Assembly (NCBI GenBank): GCA_910587875.1
Contig: CAJUOD010000035.1
Coordinates: 1 to 25,521, forward strand
DNA from: an uncultured Oscillibacter sp.
Lineage (GTDB): Bacteria > Bacillota > Clostridia > Oscillospirales > Oscillospiraceae
Direction: 5' to 3'
Length of the DNA stretch: 25,521 bases
Shown here: positions 1-8,043 of the stretch, piece by piece
How the letters are laid out: every line of letters begins with the position of its first letter
Position numbering within the stretch: the first letter of the stretch is position 1
Program-made: the position numbers and the translations under genes
The notes under the pieces: model-generated
The model's input: the letters and a program-made list of their open reading frames with translations, nothing else
What the model was told of the DNA's origin: nothing
The model's database searches: none

Positions 1-188
1 CTGCGCTGGCGGAGGGAATCGGGGAGAAGCTCACGCCGCTTCCGCCGCCGCCGCAGGACCGGGGCCATGGACGCCTCAAAGGTCAGGGAAAATTCGTGCC
101 CGCAGTCCTCCCGCCCGGGGAGGGTATCCAGCCAGCGCTCCGCCGCCTCGGGGGCTGCGGCGTACAGCATCTCGTCGGTGATGTTCAA
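1..188 (-). CDS. Partial gene downstream of sigma factor, probable anti-sigma/regulatory partner (runs off window)
   Basis: Only the N-terminal ~62 residues are present; the gene continues past base 1. A TTG start at 188-186 overlaps the sigma factor stop codon (TGA at 187-185), so the two are translationally coupled. An in-frame ATG at 170-168 is the alternative start. The visible residues begin MNITDEMLYAAAPEAAERWL and include a basic run (VLRRRRKRRE) near residue 44, which could be the cytoplasmic face before a membrane segment, but the window ends there. Anti-sigma factors commonly follow ECF sigma genes in this overlapping arrangement, so that role is inferred from position, not from a recognised domain. 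Confidence 0.55.
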   Translation of the reverse strand, partial: MNITDEMLYAAAPEAAERWLDTLPGREDCGHEFSLTFEASMAPVLRRRRKRRELLPDSLRQR

Positions 189-703
189 ACGGGTTCCCCC
201 CTTTCCGCCAGCTCCTCGGCCAGTTTCTTCTTGGCTCTGGCGAGAATCTGGCGCACGTTCGCCGCCGTGGTCCCCAGGAGCTCTCCCACCTCGGCGGCGG
301 AATAGCCGTTGTAGTACTTCAGCAGCAGCGCCTCCCGGTACCGGGGAGGCAGGGCCGCCATGGCCCCCGCCAGGGTCCCGTCGGAGGGCGGCGGGGCGCA
401 GCCGGGGAAGGATTCCTCTTCTTCCAGCGCCACCTCGGGCCGCCGCCGCTGGGCCCGGTAGAGGTCATTCGCCTTCCGCTCCGCCGTGACGGCGGCCAGG
501 TGCCGGGCCTGGGGCCCCAGCTCCGATGGAAGGCGGCAGCTCGCGAGACTGAGGAAGGCGAGATGGACCGCGTCCTCCGCGTCCTGGGCATTTTGCAGGA
601 TGCGGTTCGCCACATGGAACATCAGGCCCCGATAAGCGCTGTACATCGCCTCAAACCGCGTCCGGTCCTCGGGGTCGTCTATGGCTTGCAGGTATACCAG
701 CAT
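185..703 (-). CDS. RNA polymerase sigma factor, ECF/sigma-70 family
   Basis: A 172-aa protein of typical ECF sigma size. Residues ~18-57 resemble region 2 (core binding and -10 recognition), containing RILQNAQDAEDAV. Residues ~113-165 are a clear region 4 helix-turn-helix: LPPRYREALLLKYYNGYSAA followed by EVGELLGTTAANVRQ and a basic tail. The linker at ~85-112 is acidic and proline-rich. The start ATG at 703 has a strong ribosome site (AGGGAGG, 7 nt upstream). The stop overlaps the TTG start of the next gene, which suggests a sigma/regulator pair. A promoter with an overlapping palindrome lies at 791-820. The regulon cannot be deduced from the window. Confidence 0.88.
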   Translation of the reverse strand: MLVYLQAIDDPEDRTRFEAMYSAYRGLMFHVANRILQNAQDAEDAVHLAFLSLASCRLPSELGPQARHLAAVTAERKANDLYRAQRRRPEVALEEEESFPGCAPPPSDGTLAGAMAALPPRYREALLLKYYNGYSAAEVGELLGTTAANVRQILARAKKKLAEELAERGEPV

Positions 704-790
704 CTTGCCGCCTCCCTTCGTCTCTGTACTCTTAGACGCTCCGGCGGGGCGGAACGTGACGCGCGGTTAAAAAATTTTTTCATCGGTCCG

Positions 791-819
791 ATTGTACGCC
801 GGATTTGACACTGTGTCAA
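791..819 (-). promoter_or_regulatory. Sigma-A type promoter of the sigma factor gene
   Basis: On the minus strand a perfect -35 TTGACA (819-814) is separated by exactly 17 nt from -10 TACAAT (796-791). Transcription would start near 784, giving a leader of ~80 nt that begins with an A6T6 tract (769-780). The -35 box lies inside a perfect palindrome and next to the U-tract of the PFOR terminator. Confidence 0.75.
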
Positions 820-820
820 A
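804..820. promoter_or_regulatory. Perfect 17-nt palindrome overlapping the -35 box (candidate operator)
   Basis: TTTGACAC-T-GTGTCAAA is an 8-1-8 perfect inverted repeat covering the -35 hexamer and the first spacer bases of the sigma factor promoter. A repressor bound here would block RNA polymerase. No regulator is identified, and the palindrome could be coincidental. Confidence 0.45.
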
Positions 821-853
821 AAGGATCTCCCCGTGCCGAATGGCACGGGGAGA
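815..853 (-). terminator. Rho-independent terminator after PFOR
   Basis: A perfect 12-bp stem (826-837 paired with 842-853) with a 4-nt loop lies 27 nt past the PFOR stop codon. On the minus strand it is followed by TCCTTTTT. The T-run merges with the -35 region of the downstream sigma factor promoter. Confidence 0.85.
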
Positions 854-879
854 CATACAGCCTTGGACGGATGCTTCTC

Positions 880-3800
880 TTATTCCTTTTCCTGGGCGTG
901 GATGGGATAGTCCTCCAGCACGTCCAGAAGGCGGGAGTAATCCTGGGCCGCCAGGTGAGTATACCGGGCCCAGCGGTTCCGGCACTGGTTCCGGGCCTCC
1001 ACCAGCAGGGCCTCCGCCGCCTCGGGGAAGGTCCTTTGCAGGGAGTTGAAGCGGACCTCGCCCATGAAGAACTCCCGGAGGTCGTACCGAGGCTCCTTGA
1101 AGTCCAGGATGAAGGGGTTCTTGCCCTCCAGCTTCAGCTTGGGGTCGTAGCGGTAGAGGACCCAATAGCCGCTGCGGACGGCCAGCTTGGCCTCCTCCTG
1201 GGCCCAGGCCATGCCCTTGACAATACCGTGGTTGATGCAGGGAGCGTATGCCACAATCAGGGAGGGCCCGTCGTGGGCCTCGGCCTCCCGGAGGGCCCGG
1301 ATGTACTGGGCGGGGTCCGCCCCCAGGGCCACGGAGGCCACATAGACGTTCTGATACTGCGTCGCCAGCATGCCAAGGTCCTTTTTCTCCGTCCGCTTGC
1401 CGGCGGCGGCGAACTGGGCCACCGCGCCGAAGGGCGTGGCCTTGGAGGACTGCCCGCCGGTGTTGGAGTAAACCTCCGTGTCCACCACCAGGATGTTTAC
1501 GTCCTCCCCGGAGGCCAGCACGTGGTCCAGGCCGCCGTAGCCGATGTCATAGGCCCAGCCGTCGCCGCCGTACATCCACATGCTCTTTTTCACCAGCTGG
1601 TCCTGGGCCCGGCGGACGGCCTCCACCTTCTCGCCGGTTTCGGCGGTGTTTTTCAGGGCCTCAATCACCGCGTCGCTGAGTTCGATGGTCCGCTGCTTGT
1701 CCTCGAAGCCCTCCAGCCAGGCGGACAGGGCGGCCTTCAGGGTCTCGTCCTTCGTCTCCTCCATCAGCTCCCGGGCCTCCCGCTGGAGGTGGAGCCGCTG
1801 CTGGCGGACGCTGAGGACCATGCCCAGGGAGTATTCGGCGTTGTTCTCAAAGAGGGAGTTGGAGAGGGCCGGGCCCCGTCCGTTGGGTTTCGTGGTATAG
1901 GGATAGCTGGGCACGCTGAAGCCCCAGGCCTGGGTGCAGCCCGTGGCGTTGGCCACCACCATGCGCTCGCCGAAGAGCTGGGTCAGGAGCTTCATGTAAG
2001 GCGTCTCGCCGCAGCCGGCGCAGGCCCCGGAAAACTCCAGCAGGGGCTGCTCGTACTGGCTGCCTTTGACGGTGAATTTGTTCATGGGATTCTGCTTGGG
2101 AGACAGGGAGAGGCTGTAATCCCAATTGGGCTGCTGGGACATCTCCTCCTCGATGGGTTTCATGACGATGGCCTTTTCCTTGGCGATACAGGCGGCGGCG
2201 CAGGTGCCGCAGCCGGTGCAGTCCAGGGGATCGATTTGGATGCGGAAGCGGAGGCCCTCGAAGCCCTTGCCCTTGGCCTCTTTCGTCACGTAGCCCTCCG
2301 GGGCTTTCTGGACCTCCTCCTCGTTCAGCAGGAAGGGCCGGATGGCGGCGTGGGGGCACATGAGGGCGCACATATTGCAGCCGATGCAGTTCTCGGGGAG
2401 CCAGCTGGCCACGTGGGAGGCAAAGCCCCGCTTCTCGTACTTCGAGGTCGCCATGGGGACGCTGCCGTCCGCCGCGTCCTGGAAGGCGCTGACGGGGAGG
2501 CTGTCGCCCTTCTGGGCGTTGACGGCCCGCATCACCGTCCGGACGTACCAGGGGGAGGTGGTGTCCTTCTCCTCCGGCTCGTCCACGAGGTCCGCCCAGG
2601 CGGCGGGGACGGTAATTTCATGGAGCCCCGCCAGGCCCGCGTCCACGGCGGCACAGTTCATGTTGACCACCTTTTCGCCCTTGCGGCCATAGGTCTTTTG
2701 GATGGCGGCCTTCATGTAGTCCACGGCCTGGTCCACGGGGAGCACGCCGGAGAGCTTGAAGAAGGCGGCTTGGAGGACGCTGTTGGTCCGGTTCCCCAAG
2801 CCGATGGCCTCGGCGGCGGCATTGGCGTCGATGGTGTAGAATTTCGCCTTCCGCTCCGCCAGGAGGCGCTTGACCTTGTTGGGCAGGTGGGTCTCCAGGT
2901 CGGCGCCGGGCCAGTTGCAGTTCAGCAGGAAGGTCCCGCCGGGCTTCAGCTCGTTGACAATATCGTATTTGGCGATGTAGCTTTGGTTGTGGCAGGCGAT
3001 GAAGTCCGCCATGGTGACGTAGTATGTGGAGAGGATCGGGGTGTGGCCGAAGCGGAGGTGGCTTTTCGTCACGCCGCCGGACTTTTTGGTGTCGTACTCA
3101 AAGTAGGCCTGGACGTATTGGTCCGTATTGTCCCCGATGATCTTGATGGAGTTTTTGTTGGCCCCCACGGTGCCGTCGGACCCCAGGCCCCAGAACTTGC
3201 AGCTGATGGTCCGGCTGTCCGCCGTGACCACGTTTTCCCCGATGGGCAGGGAGTGGTGGGTCACGTCGTCGGTGATGCCCACGGTGAAGTGGTCCTTTTG
3301 CTCCCCCGCCATGTTGTCGTAGACGGCGATCATCTGGGCCGGGGTGGTGTCCTTGCTGGAGAGGCCGTAGCGCCCGCCCAGCACCTGGACCTGGCGGCTC
3401 CCGTGCTGGAGGACGGAACAGACGTCCTTATAGAGGGGCTCGCCGCCCGCGCCGGGCTCCTTGGTCCGGTCCAGAACGGTCAGCAGGCGGCAGCTCTCCG
3501 GCAGGGCGGCCAGGAAATGCCTGGCGCTGAAGGGCCGGTAGAGCCGGACCTGGAGGAAGCCCACTTTGCGGCCCTGGGCATTCAGGTGCTTGACCACCTC
3601 CTGGAGGCAGCCGGAAACGCTGCCCATGGCGATAACCACCTGCTCGGCCTGGGGGTCTCCGTAGTAGTTGAAGAGCTGGTAGTCCCGTCCCGTCAGGGCG
3701 GACATCCGGGCCATGTAGTCCTCCACAATGCCGGGCACGGCGTCATAGTAGGGGTTCACCGCCTCCCGGAGCTGGAAGGCCGTGTCGGGGTTGATGACGG

Positions 3801-4446
3801 TGGAGCGCATGAGGGGGTGTTCGCTGTTCAGGGCGTTGCCCCGGAAGCGGGCCAGGGCCTCCCGGTCCAGCATTTTGGCAAGGTCGCCGTAGTCCAGCAC
3901 GTCGATCTTTTGAATCTCGTGGGAGGTCCGGAAGCCGTCGAAGAAGTGCATGAAGGGCACCCGGGCCTTGACGGCGGACAGGTGGGCCACCGCCGCCAGG
4001 TCCATGCACTCCTGGACGCAGGAAGAGGCCAGCTGGGCGAAGCCCGTCTGGCGGCAGGCCATGACGTCGGAGTGGTCGCCGAAGATGGAAAAGGCGCTGG
4101 TGCCCACGGTCCGGGCGGCCACGTGGATGACCCCGGGGAGGAGCTGCCCCGCGATGCGGTACAGGGGCGGCACCATCAGCATGAGGCCCTGGCTGGCGGT
4201 GTAGCTGGTGGTCAGGGCCCCGGCCTCCAAAGAGCCGTGCATGGCCCCGCAGGCCCCGGCCTCGCTCTGCATCTCCATGAGGCGCACCGGCTGGCCGAAA
4301 ATGTTTTTCATCCCATTGGCGGCCCAGGTGTCCACATGCTCCGCCATGGGGCTGGAGGGCGTGATGGGATAGATGGTTGCAACTTCCGTAAAGGCGTAGC
4401 TTGCGTAGGCGGCGGCCTCGTTGCCGTCCATGGTTTTCCGTTTCAT
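880..4446 (-). CDS. nifJ: Pyruvate:ferredoxin (flavodoxin) oxidoreductase, single-chain
   Basis: At 1188 aa this is the normal length for homodimeric PFOR, which oxidatively decarboxylates pyruvate to acetyl-CoA and CO2 and reduces ferredoxin in the cytoplasm. The N-terminal pyruvate-binding motif YPITPSSPMAEH is present. The ferredoxin domain has two 4Fe-4S motifs, CIGCNMC from Cys687 and CTGCGTC from Cys743. The C-terminal TPP domain shows CAGCGE, ATGC, GDGWAYD (Asp962) and SNTGGQ (Asn995). A later YAPC supplies the expected fourth ligand of the proximal cluster. The ATG at 4446 is preferred over an upstream in-frame ATG at 4500 because AAGGGGGAG lies just upstream and the extra 18 residues are not PFOR-like. 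It is monocistronic, with its own promoter and terminator. Confidence 0.97.
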   Translation of the reverse strand: MKRKTMDGNEAAAYASYAFTEVATIYPITPSSPMAEHVDTWAANGMKNIFGQPVRLMEMQSEAGACGAMHGSLEAGALTTSYTASQGLMLMVPPLYRIAGQLLPGVIHVAARTVGTSAFSIFGDHSDVMACRQTGFAQLASSCVQECMDLAAVAHLSAVKARVPFMHFFDGFRTSHEIQKIDVLDYGDLAKMLDREALARFRGNALNSEHPLMRSTVINPDTAFQLREAVNPYYDAVPGIVEDYMARMSALTGRDYQLFNYYGDPQAEQVVIAMGSVSGCLQEVVKHLNAQGRKVGFLQVRLYRPFSARHFLAALPESCRLLTVLDRTKEPGAGGEPLYKDVCSVLQHGSRQVQVLGGRYGLSSKDTTPAQMIAVYDNMAGEQKDHFTVGITDDVTHHSLPIGENVVTADSRTISCKFWGLGSDGTVGANKNSIKIIGDNTDQYVQAYFEYDTKKSGGVTKSHLRFGHTPILSTYYVTMADFIACHNQSYIAKYDIVNELKPGGTFLLNCNWPGADLETHLPNKVKRLLAERKAKFYTIDANAAAEAIGLGNRTNSVLQAAFFKLSGVLPVDQAVDYMKAAIQKTYGRKGEKVVNMNCAAVDAGLAGLHEITVPAAWADLVDEPEEKDTTSPWYVRTVMRAVNAQKGDSLPVSAFQDAADGSVPMATSKYEKRGFASHVASWLPENCIGCNMCALMCPHAAIRPFLLNEEEVQKAPEGYVTKEAKGKGFEGLRFRIQIDPLDCTGCGTCAAACIAKEKAIVMKPIEEEMSQQPNWDYSLSLSPKQNPMNKFTVKGSQYEQPLLEFSGACAGCGETPYMKLLTQLFGERMVVANATGCTQAWGFSVPSYPYTTKPNGRGPALSNSLFENNAEYSLGMVLSVRQQRLHLQREARELMEETKDETLKAALSAWLEGFEDKQRTIELSDAVIEALKNTAETGEKVEAVRRAQDQLVKKSMWMYGGDGWAYDIGYGGLDHVLASGEDVNILVVDTEVYSNTGGQSSKATPFGAVAQFAAAGKRTEKKDLGMLATQYQNVYVASVALGADPAQYIRALREAEAHDGPSLIVAYAPCINHGIVKGMAWAQEEAKLAVRSGYWVLYRYDPKLKLEGKNPFILDFKEPRYDLREFFMGEVRFNSLQRTFPEAAEALLVEARNQCRNRWARYTHLAAQDYSRLLDVLEDYPIHAQEKE

Positions 4447-4510
4447 ACTGGCTCCCCCTTCTCTGATCTGCCCGGCGCGCCGTCGCCCGGGCCAAAGCAT
4501 TCATACGTCT

Positions 4511-4539
4511 ATTATGGCACACAGACATCAGACTGTCAA
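4511..4539 (-). promoter_or_regulatory. Promoter of the PFOR gene
   Basis: On the minus strand -35 TTGACA (4539-4534) and -10 CATAAT (4516-4511) are 17 nt apart, with a TGC extension just before the -10. The leader to the PFOR ATG is ~60 nt and GC-rich. The promoter diverges from that of the HAD gene. Confidence 0.7.
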
Positions 4540-4598
4540 GGAAAGAGTTTTACTATCTTTTCCAATTCTGCCTCCCGGGAAACTTTTCCTGATTCTCT

Positions 4599-4627
4599 TT
4601 GACAAATCCGCCGAAATGTGGGATACT
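4599..4627 (+). promoter_or_regulatory. Promoter of the HAD phosphatase gene
   Basis: A perfect -35 TTGACA (4599-4604), 17-nt spacer, and -10 GATACT (4622-4627) preceded by TGG, an extended -10. The leader to the ATG at 4688 is ~55 nt. Confidence 0.6.
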
Positions 4628-4687
4628 CTAGAATAGGAAAACCAAATTACACGGGGCCCCGCGCCCTTGGAGCGACAGGAGTGGACC

Positions 4688-5464
4688 ATGGATCAACTGA
4701 GAAAGAAAAAGGGTTTCATCTGCGACATGGACGGCGTGATCTACCACGGCAACCAGCTTTTGCCCGGCGTCAAGAAATTCGTCGAGTGGCTGACGGCGGA
4801 GAAGAAGAATTACCTGTTCCTCACCAATTCCAGCCAGTACACCCCCAAGGAGCTCCAGCAGAAGCTGGCCCGGATGGGTCTGGATGTGGACGAGTCCCAC
4901 TTTTACACCAGCGCCCTGGCCACGGCCCACTTCCTGGACAGCCAGGCCCCGGGGTGCAGCGCCTACGTGGTGGGAGAGCACGGAATCACCAACGCCCTGT
5001 ACGACAAGGGCATCACCTACAACGACGTGAACCCGGACTACGTGGTGGTGGGAGAGTCCTCCGCCTACAACCTGGAGCAGATCACCAAGGCCATCCGCCT
5101 GGTGAACGCCGGGGCCAAGCTCATCGGCACGAACCCGGACCTGACCGCCCCGGCGGAGGCGGGCATCGTCCCCGCCTGCCGGGCCCTCATCGCCCCCATC
5201 GAGCTGGCCACGGACAAGAACGCCTATTTCGTGGGCAAGCCCAACCCCCTGATGATGCGCACCGGCCTGCGGATGCTGGGGGTCCACTCCGAGAACGCCG
5301 TCATGGTGGGAGACCGGATGGACACGGACATCATTGCCGGCATTGAGACCGGCCTGGACACCGTGCTGGTCCTCTCCGGCGTGTCCACCCGGGAGACCTG
5401 CGAGGAGTACCCCTACCGGCCCAAGTTCATTCTCAAGGGCGTGGGGGAGATCCCCGGAAAATAA
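4688..5464 (+). CDS. HAD-superfamily (subfamily IIA, NagD-like) phosphatase
   Basis: A 258-aa protein, typical for the NagD/AraL/4-nitrophenylphosphatase group. Motif I is CDMDGVIYHG with nucleophile Asp13 and acid Asp15. Motif II is LFLTNSS. A C2-type cap follows, then GKPNP supplies the motif III lysine, and GDRMDTD is the Mg-binding motif IV. It probably dephosphorylates small phosphate esters such as sugar or nucleotide phosphates; the substrate cannot be read from sequence. The ATG at 4688 is chosen because ACAGGAG lies 7 nt upstream; an in-frame TTG at 4667 would add seven residues without a good ribosome site. It has its own promoter and a terminator hairpin just after the stop. Confidence 0.92.
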   Translation: MDQLRKKKGFICDMDGVIYHGNQLLPGVKKFVEWLTAEKKNYLFLTNSSQYTPKELQQKLARMGLDVDESHFYTSALATAHFLDSQAPGCSAYVVGEHGITNALYDKGITYNDVNPDYVVVGESSAYNLEQITKAIRLVNAGAKLIGTNPDLTAPAEAGIVPACRALIAPIELATDKNAYFVGKPNPLMMRTGLRMLGVHSENAVMVGDRMDTDIIAGIETGLDTVLVLSGVSTRETCEEYPYRPKFILKGVGEIPGK

Positions 5465-5470
5465 CAAGCC

Positions 5471-5500
5471 AAGCGCCCCGCCTTCTGGGCGGGGCGCTTT
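5471..5500 (+). terminator. Hairpin terminator after the HAD gene
   Basis: A perfect 12-bp GC-rich stem (5471-5482 with 5488-5499) and 5-nt loop TTCTG. The U-tract is only three long (TTTCAG), so termination may be incomplete. That would allow read-through into the GT2 gene, for which no clear promoter was seen in 5501-5540. Confidence 0.65.
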
Positions 5501-5551
5501 CAGCCGCCGGGCGCCTCCGCGCCCGAGCTCTCATCTGTCTGGAGGTCCCAC

Positions 5552-6856
5552 ATGAACCCAACCGTCAGCATCATCGTCCCCGTCTACAACGCCGAGGCCT
5601 GCCTGCTCCGCTGCGCGGAGAGCGTCCTCGGTCAGGAATACGCCGACTTCGAGCTCCTCCTGGCGGACGACGGCAGCCGGGACGGCTCCGCCGCCCTCTG
5701 CGACGCCCTGGCCACCCGGGACAGCCGGGTCCGGGTGTTCCACAAGGAGAACTCCGGCGTCTCCGACACCCGCAACCTGTGCCTGGACCAGGCCCGGGGC
5801 CGCTATCTCCAATTCCTGGACGCCGACGACTGGATCACCCCCAACGCCACCAAGCTCCTGGTCCGGGCCATGGAGGAGCACCGGTGCGACCTGGTGGTCT
5901 CCGATTTCTACCGCGTGGTGGGAGACCGGGTCTCCCACAAAGGGGACATCGACGAGACCCAGGTCCTCAGCCGGGAGGAGTACGCCGCCCACATGATGGA
6001 AAACCCCGCCGACTTCTACTACGGCGTCCTGTGGAACAAGCTCTACCGCCGGGACCTGGTGGAGGAGCACCGCCTCCGCATGGACCCGGCCATCAGCTGG
6101 TGCGAGGACTTCATGTTCAACCTGGAGTATATCCGCCACGCCCGGCGCTTCCTCGCCCTACAGGTGCCCATTTACTACTACGTGAAGACCAAGGGCTCCC
6201 TCTGCACCCAGGGGCTGAACATCTCCAAGACCATCCAGATGAAGCTGGAGGTCTTCGAATACTACAACCAGTTCTACAAGACCGTCCTGGACGAGGAGGA
6301 GTACGAGCGCCGCCGCCCGAAGATCTATCGCTTCCTCATCGACGCCGCCGAGGACGGCGCGGTCCCGCCCGTCTCGGCAAAGCTGGGCAGCGAGCGGGTC
6401 CGGGTCTCCCCCGCCGCCCTGGAGGGCGAGGGGCTCCTGTTTGACCGCTTCCGGGAGCGGAAGCTGCTGGACTACTACCTGGAGGCCGCCGCCCTGAAAA
6501 ACGGCCTGACCCTCCAGGAGGCCCGCCTGCTGCTCTGCCTCCGGCAGGCCTCTCCCTCCACCCGGAGGGAGCTGGCGGACTTCTCCGGCCTCTCCCGGGG
6601 CGCGCTGTCCATGCTGCTGAATCGTCTGGAGGGCAAGGAGCTGATCTCTGTCACGGAACTCCGGGACCCCGAGGGTGGGGAAAAGCGGCTGGAAACTGCC
6701 TTCCCTCCCTCCGCCGCCCCGGTTCTGGAGGACGTGGAGGACGCGTGGCGGGATTTCACCGCCGCGAGGCTCTCCGGCCTCGGCCCGGAGGAGCGGGAGC
6801 AGTATGACCGGCTTGCCGGAAGGGTCCGGGAGAACATCCGGAGGGTGCTGCAGTGA
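5552..6856 (+). CDS. Family 2 glycosyltransferase fused to a MarR-like winged-helix domain
   Basis: A 434-aa protein. Residues 1-~260 are a GT-A fold family 2 glycosyltransferase: it begins with VSIIVPVYNAEACL, has the nucleotide-binding ADDGSRDGS (Asp39-Asp40), the metal motif DADDW (90-94) and the acceptor-side WCED (183-186). Residues ~300-434 look like a MarR-family regulator: a dimerisation helix, a helix-turn-helix near 337-362 (RRELADFSGLSRGALSMLLN then RLEGKELI), a wing with RDPEGGEKRLE and a long C-terminal helix. The start has GGAGG nearby. GT2 enzymes transfer sugars to glycans, lipids or protein; the acceptor is unknown. The fusion is unusual because the DNA-binding domain sits on a cytoplasmic enzyme. 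There is no frameshift between the halves. Confidence 0.85.
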   Translation: MNPTVSIIVPVYNAEACLLRCAESVLGQEYADFELLLADDGSRDGSAALCDALATRDSRVRVFHKENSGVSDTRNLCLDQARGRYLQFLDADDWITPNATKLLVRAMEEHRCDLVVSDFYRVVGDRVSHKGDIDETQVLSREEYAAHMMENPADFYYGVLWNKLYRRDLVEEHRLRMDPAISWCEDFMFNLEYIRHARRFLALQVPIYYYVKTKGSLCTQGLNISKTIQMKLEVFEYYNQFYKTVLDEEEYERRRPKIYRFLIDAAEDGAVPPVSAKLGSERVRVSPAALEGEGLLFDRFRERKLLDYYLEAAALKNGLTLQEARLLLCLRQASPSTRRELADFSGLSRGALSMLLNRLEGKELISVTELRDPEGGEKRLETAFPPSAAPVLEDVEDAWRDFTAARLSGLGPEEREQYDRLAGRVRENIRRVLQ

Positions 6857-6892
6857 ATGCCGGGGTTTCCCGCTTTCCAGATCCCTGGTCCC

Positions 6893-7267
6893 TTACCGCA
6901 GGAAAAAGCCCAGCACATAGCCCGCGATCGAATACCCCAGGCAGTAGCCCCTCAGTCCGGCAAAAATGCTCTTCTCCTCCTGCGCCTGCTCCTTCCTCAC
7001 CGTGGAGAGGCACCAGCACGCGAACAGGATCACGTAAATAAAGGATATTTTCCATATCAGCGGCGCAACGTCCAGAAGGGTCCCCGAGGCGGCGCTGAAT
7101 ATCCAGGAAAAGATCAGGAACGCCATCGCCGCCACGGCGGACTCCCTGCAGACATAAGCCATCTCCTTCTTCGCGGACACGCCCACCTTTAAAAAGAATA
7201 CCGCCGGCTGCATCAGTATGGAGACCCCCGCGCAGATCAGGCCGGCGTATTTCGCTAACTCAGACAT
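6893..7267 (-). CDS. Four-TM membrane protein, last gene of the conjugation cluster
   Basis: A 124-aa hydrophobic protein with about four predicted membrane segments (roughly residues 5-27, 38-58, 63-86 and 104-122) joined by short basic loops; the loop at ~87-103 (STVRKEQAQEEKS) is charged. The ATG at 7267 is preferred because GGAGGAG lies 11 nt upstream and the start overlaps the end of the preceding gene (stop at 7257-7255) by 13 nt, implying coupling. I do not recognise the family. As the final gene, 36 nt from the convergent GT2 gene, it marks the left end of the cluster. It is probably a membrane component working with the preceding three-TM protein. Confidence 0.75.
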   Translation of the reverse strand: MSELAKYAGLICAGVSILMQPAVFFLKVGVSAKKEMAYVCRESAVAAMAFLIFSWIFSAASGTLLDVAPLIWKISFIYVILFACWCLSTVRKEQAQEEKSIFAGLRGYCLGYSIAGYVLGFFLR

Positions 7268-8016
7268 GTTACAATCAACTCCTCCAATTTCTCCGCCCAC
7301 TGCACAGCCCGGTCAAAGTTCCCCCTGAGGACGCTCCACGCCTCCCCAAACGTCAGGCTGCCGCGAAGCCGGGCAACACACAGATCCAGACGCATTCCGT
7401 CTATCGCGTTCTTCAGCGCATATAAAAGCCGCCGCAGATCTCCCGTCCTCCGGGGCAGGCGCAGATCCTTCAGCCGTTCCGGCAGCCGCTCCAGCGCGGG
7501 CAGTACGCCGCGTCCGTTCAGCATGGCCCGCGTCAGCAAAAACCGCGGCGGGCCGCCGGGCCGGGTCCACAGGCGGAACAGCTCGCAGCCAAACAGCCCC
7601 GCCATCGCCACGACGGCGCACGAGACCAGCAGCAAATACGGATTCTCGAAACCGTCGTTCGCCCGCCGGACCGTCACAAGCTTCGTATTCAACATGACGC
7701 CCGACGCGTCGGTATAGGTCACGGTATCGTCTTGCCGGAGCAGCTCCGTAAAGCCCGGATGGTCCCGCAGGTGGAACTCTCTTCTCTCCAGCTCCCCTGA
7801 GCTTAAGACGATGTACTCCTTCACGGTCTCCAGCGGCTCGCTGAAATAGTTCAGCTTCTTGTGCTTCGTCGTGCAGTAGACCGTCAGCCACGCCGCGAAC
7901 AGAAAAATCAGGTACACCATCCCGGCGTTCTGGGCCAGCTGCGGGAGCGTTTCCGCCAGGATACTGACCGCGCCCGCGCCGAGAACCAGGGAAAGGGCCG
8001 ATTTGAGCAATCTCAT
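7255..8016 (-). CDS. Membrane protein of unknown function (three TM segments)
   Basis: A 253-aa protein. Residues ~3-21 and 31-48 form an N-terminal membrane hairpin, followed by ~75 residues of soluble, charged sequence (ETVKEYIVLSSGELERREF onward) and a third membrane segment at ~127-146. The C-terminal 100 residues are helical, basic and leucine-rich, presumably cytoplasmic. The ATG follows GGAGGGAG at normal spacing. It starts 27 nt after the E1-like gene and overlaps the next membrane-protein gene. No family is recognised. Its place directly after the E2-JAB-E1 trio suggests it is a membrane partner or target of the conjugation module (inference). Confidence 0.75.
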   Translation of the reverse strand: MRLLKSALSLVLGAGAVSILAETLPQLAQNAGMVYLIFLFAAWLTVYCTTKHKKLNYFSEPLETVKEYIVLSSGELERREFHLRDHPGFTELLRQDDTVTYTDASGVMLNTKLVTVRRANDGFENPYLLLVSCAVVAMAGLFGCELFRLWTRPGGPPRFLLTRAMLNGRGVLPALERLPERLKDLRLPRRTGDLRRLLYALKNAIDGMRLDLCVARLRGSLTFGEAWSVLRGNFDRAVQWAEKLEELIVTCLS

Positions 8017-8043
8017 TCCGTTTCTCCCTCCCGCCGCCGCGGC

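Noticed and set aside
805..4602. Very long open frame on the plus strand opposite PFOR
   Set aside because: It is an antisense shadow caused by high GC; its translation is low-complexity Gly/His/Val-rich, while the minus strand encodes an intact PFOR with all motifs.
6857..6892. Bidirectional terminator between the GT2 gene and the cluster
   Set aside because: The 36-nt gap holds only a weak CCAG/CTGG inverted repeat without a T-run.
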